Source of the DNA: an uncultured Eubacteriales bacterium
GTDB lineage: Bacteria > Bacillota > Clostridia > Oscillospirales > Feifaniaceae
Length of the DNA: 7,621 nt
Reading direction: 5' to 3'
NCBI GenBank assembly: GCA_902474785.1
Contig: CABRXB010000045.1
Span: 1-7,621 of the forward strand
A program made the translations under genes and the position numbers. Of this stretch, positions 5,921-7,621 are shown one piece after another (within the stretch, counting starts at the first letter, position 1; each line of letters starts with the position of its first letter). The notes under the pieces were generated by a model. It saw nothing but the letters and a program-made list of their open reading frames with translations, searched no databases and had not been told where the DNA came from.

Positions 5921-7069
5921 ATGCCTGTCAAACGGCTGATTGCACTGCTCACGGCGCTGCTGATGGTCGCCGCGCTTCCTCTGACCGCACTGGCGGCCCC
6001 CGTGCCACCCGAGATCTCGGCGCCCAGCGCCATTTTGATCGAATCCTCCACCGGGAAAATTCTGTATGAGAAAGACGCCGACACCCGGCTGCCGCCGGCC
6101 AGCGTCACCAAGATCATGACCATCTTGCTCATCGCTGAAGCCATCGACTCCGGCCGTATCTCACTGGACGACATGGTGACCACCAGCGACAATGCGGCCT
6201 CGATGGGCGGCTCCCAGGTCTATCTCGAGGTGGGCGAGAGCATGAGCGTGCACGACATGCTCAAAGCAGTTGTCATCGCCTCGGGCAACGACGCCGCAAC
6301 CGCCATGGCAGAACACATCGCCGGCAGCGCCGAGGGCTTTGTGGCGCTCATGAACCAGCGCGCCGCCGAGCTTGGCATGGAGAACACCACCTTTGTCAAC
6401 TGCCATGGGCTTGACACCGACGGCCACCTCACCACGGCGCGCGACATCTCCCTGATGTCTGCCGAACTGCTCGAAAAACACCCATGGATCACCGACTACA
6501 CCACCATTTGGATGGACTCGCTGCGCGGCGGGGAATTCGGGCTTGCCAACACCAACAAGCTGCTGCGCTCCTACAGCGGCACCACAGGGCTTAAAACCGG
6601 CTCCACAGGTCTTGCAAAATACTGTCTGTCGGCCTCGGCCATGCGAGGCGACATGCAGCTCATCGCCGTTGTCATGGCGGCGCCCTCCACGGCGGAACGC
6701 TTCAAGTCGGCGGCACAGCTTCTCGACTTCGGCTTTGCCAACTACCAAAAGCAGACGCTGCCGATCGAGCGGCTGGCGCCCATTCCGGTGGACGGGGGCA
6801 CCCTCGACCAGGTGGAGCTGCTCTGTGAGCCCGACAGCGTGACCACCGTGCTTGAAAAAGGCGATGCAAGAGCCGTCGAAGCCGTCACCACCGTACAGGA
6901 AAGACTCACCGCCCCCGTGGAAGAGGGGCAGACGGTGGGCGAGATCGTCTTCAAACTGGGCGACAGCGAGCTCGGCCGGGGACGCATTGTCGCCGCGCAC
7001 GCCGTACCGCGCCGCACCGTGCTCCAGCAGTTTGTCAAATATCTGGGCGCTTTGATGATGGTTGAGTAA
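5921..7069 (+). CDS. Serine-type D-alanyl-D-alanine carboxypeptidase (low-molecular-weight PBP, family S11)
   Basis: This exported enzyme removes the terminal D-alanine from peptidoglycan stem peptides and so limits cross-linking. Its 382 residues begin with a signal peptide (about 1-26, MPVKRLIALL then a hydrophobic core, cleavage near ALA-A). The three penicillin-binding motifs are present and correctly spaced: SVTK (61-64, nucleophile Ser61), SGN (121-123) and KTGS (225-228). Residues about 281-366 form the PBP5 C-terminal beta domain, and the last 16 residues (VLQQFVKYLGALMMVE) look like the short amphipathic helix that ties such enzymes to the outer face of the membrane. GGAGGA lies six bases before the ATG, which fixes the start. 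All key residues are intact. The gene appears to stand alone: it diverges from the amidohydrolase unit and is followed by another promoter. It resembles DacF/DacA-type proteins, but sequence alone does not separate vegetative from sporulation forms. Confidence 0.95.
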   Translation: MPVKRLIALLTALLMVAALPLTALAAPVPPEISAPSAILIESSTGKILYEKDADTRLPPASVTKIMTILLIAEAIDSGRISLDDMVTTSDNAASMGGSQVYLEVGESMSVHDMLKAVVIASGNDAATAMAEHIAGSAEGFVALMNQRAAELGMENTTFVNCHGLDTDGHLTTARDISLMSAELLEKHPWITDYTTIWMDSLRGGEFGLANTNKLLRSYSGTTGLKTGSTGLAKYCLSASAMRGDMQLIAVVMAAPSTAERFKSAAQLLDFGFANYQKQTLPIERLAPIPVDGGTLDQVELLCEPDSVTTVLEKGDARAVEAVTTVQERLTAPVEEGQTVGEIVFKLGDSELGRGRIVAAHAVPRRTVLQQFVKYLGALMMVE

Positions 7070-7093
7070 ACAGACTTTACCTGAAAGTTGCTG

Positions 7094-7122
7094 TTGATTT
7101 ACCCGCCCTTTTCCTGTATAAT
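7094..7122 (+). promoter_or_regulatory. Near-consensus sigma-A promoter of the small P-loop gene
   Basis: TTGATT (7094-7099), a spacer of exactly 17 bases and a perfect TATAAT (7117-7122). Transcription should begin near 7129, giving a leader of about 47 bases before the ATG at 7176. This is the strongest promoter in the window. Confidence 0.8.
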
Positions 7123-7175
7123 ACATTGTAACGAAGGGTCCGCCGCAACGCTTTTTAAGATAGGAGTAATTTGAT

Positions 7176-7592
7176 ATGGTGAAGTTAATCGTTGGAAAAA
7201 AGGGAACGGGTAAAACCAAGCACTTGGTGGAACTGGTACATCAGGCTGCCGACACGAGCAAGGGCAACGTCGTTTGTATTGAAAAGGGCAACTCTCTGAC
7301 CTACGACATCAAACCACAGGTTCGCCTCATCCGCGCGGATGAATTCATGGTTGACAGCTACCCCACAATGGCCGGTTTCGTCTGTGGAATCATGGCCGGC
7401 GACTACGACTGCACCGATATTTTTGTGGATTCCATTACCAAGCTCTGCGGCAAGGACAACGAGGCAATGGCGGCCTTTTTCTCCTCGATGGAGGCTCTGA
7501 CCACTGCGCACAATTTGACTTTGACGGCCACGGTTTCCGCCGATCTCTCCGAGATCCCGGAAGAGCTGCACAAATTCGTCACCAAATTTTAA
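7176..7592 (+). CDS. Small P-loop NTPase-like protein of unknown function
   Basis: This complete protein of 138 residues starts with a beta strand and a clear Walker A motif, GKKGTGKT (residues 7-14), followed by a helix. A hydrophobic strand ending in acid, DIFVD (81-85), is a plausible Walker B. A later strand, LTLTATVSAD (114-123), could be the sensor strand. The protein is short enough to be one minimal nucleotide-binding domain, with no added DNA-binding or membrane segment, and is presumably cytosolic. Similar small proteins occur in Clostridia and are sometimes labelled PilT-like or ATP-binding; the PilT label is not supported by anything visible here. AGGAG (7162-7166) lies nine bases before the ATG, and a strong promoter precedes it, so the gene is likely well expressed and independent of the carboxypeptidase gene. 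No terminator is visible in the 29 bases after the stop. The function and partner are unknown. Confidence 0.8.
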   Translation: MVKLIVGKKGTGKTKHLVELVHQAADTSKGNVVCIEKGNSLTYDIKPQVRLIRADEFMVDSYPTMAGFVCGIMAGDYDCTDIFVDSITKLCGKDNEAMAAFFSSMEALTTAHNLTLTATVSADLSEIPEELHKFVTKF

Positions 7593-7621
7593 AAGACTTT
7601 GCAGTCAAATCAGATTCAAAA

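Noticed and set aside
7071..7093. Possible terminator after the carboxypeptidase gene
   Set aside because: CAG-ACTTT pairs with AAAGT-CTG only with a two-base bulge. The stem is AT-rich, and TTGATTT is not a proper T-run; the end also abuts the next promoter's -35.
6161..7219. Long minus-strand open frame (352 codons) opposite the carboxypeptidase
   Set aside because: The plus-strand gene has all three PBP motifs and a ribosome binding site. The antisense product shows no domain and spans the promoter and start of the next gene.
7595..7606. Short hairpin after the P-loop gene (GACT-TTGC-AGTC)
   Set aside because: The stem is only four base pairs with no T-run on the plus strand, too weak for a terminator. 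The window ends before more can be seen.
1..7621. CRISPR array, tRNA/rRNA genes, insertion sequence ends or attachment sites
   Set aside because: I saw no regularly spaced direct repeats outside the GLUG coding region, no tRNA-like cloverleaf, no transposase or integrase motif, and no flanking terminal repeats.

Overview
The window looks like chromosomal DNA from a GC-rich, Gram-positive anaerobe of the Clostridia, possibly the Oscillospirales. The evidence is strong GGAGG-type ribosome binding sites, sigma-A-like promoters, an S-layer-homology (SLH) cell-surface protein, and a secreted D-Ala-D-Ala carboxypeptidase with the C-terminal domain common in sporulating Firmicutes. No genus can be assigned from the sequence alone. 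I see no tRNA, rRNA, CRISPR array, insertion sequence or phage gene.

Layout. Five genes lie on the minus strand and two on the plus strand, diverging near 5700-5900. From the right, the minus-strand genes are: an M20D-family amidohydrolase broken by a one-base frameshift (5675-4489); a ketopantoate-reductase-like oxidoreductase that overlaps it by the four bases GTGA (4492-3578); a formate/nitrite-transporter-family channel with altered pore residues (3524-2802); a 741-residue SLH/GLUG surface protein (2598-373); and the first 94 codons of an unrecognised protein that runs off the left edge (282-1). The plus-strand genes are a D-alanyl-D-alanine carboxypeptidase (5921-7069) and a small P-loop NTPase-like protein (7176-7592) with a near-consensus promoter.

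How the genes may work together. The amidohydrolase, oxidoreductase and channel are closely spaced and probably form one transcription unit. Its likely start is an extended -10 promoter at 5724-5732, which sits inside a 17-bp imperfect palindrome resembling an operator. A peptide or N-acyl-amino-acid hydrolase, a 2-oxoacid-type reductase and a monocarboxylate channel together suggest small-acid metabolism, but this is inference. The SLH protein and the carboxypeptidase both belong to the cell envelope.

The points most worth a second look are the frameshift in the amidohydrolase, the non-canonical pore residues and doubtful start of the channel, the palindrome cluster in the divergent promoter region, and the promoter of the left-edge gene, which overlaps the stop codon of the SLH gene. 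I found no convincing new defence or mobile system. Most of the window is ordinary core and envelope gene content.
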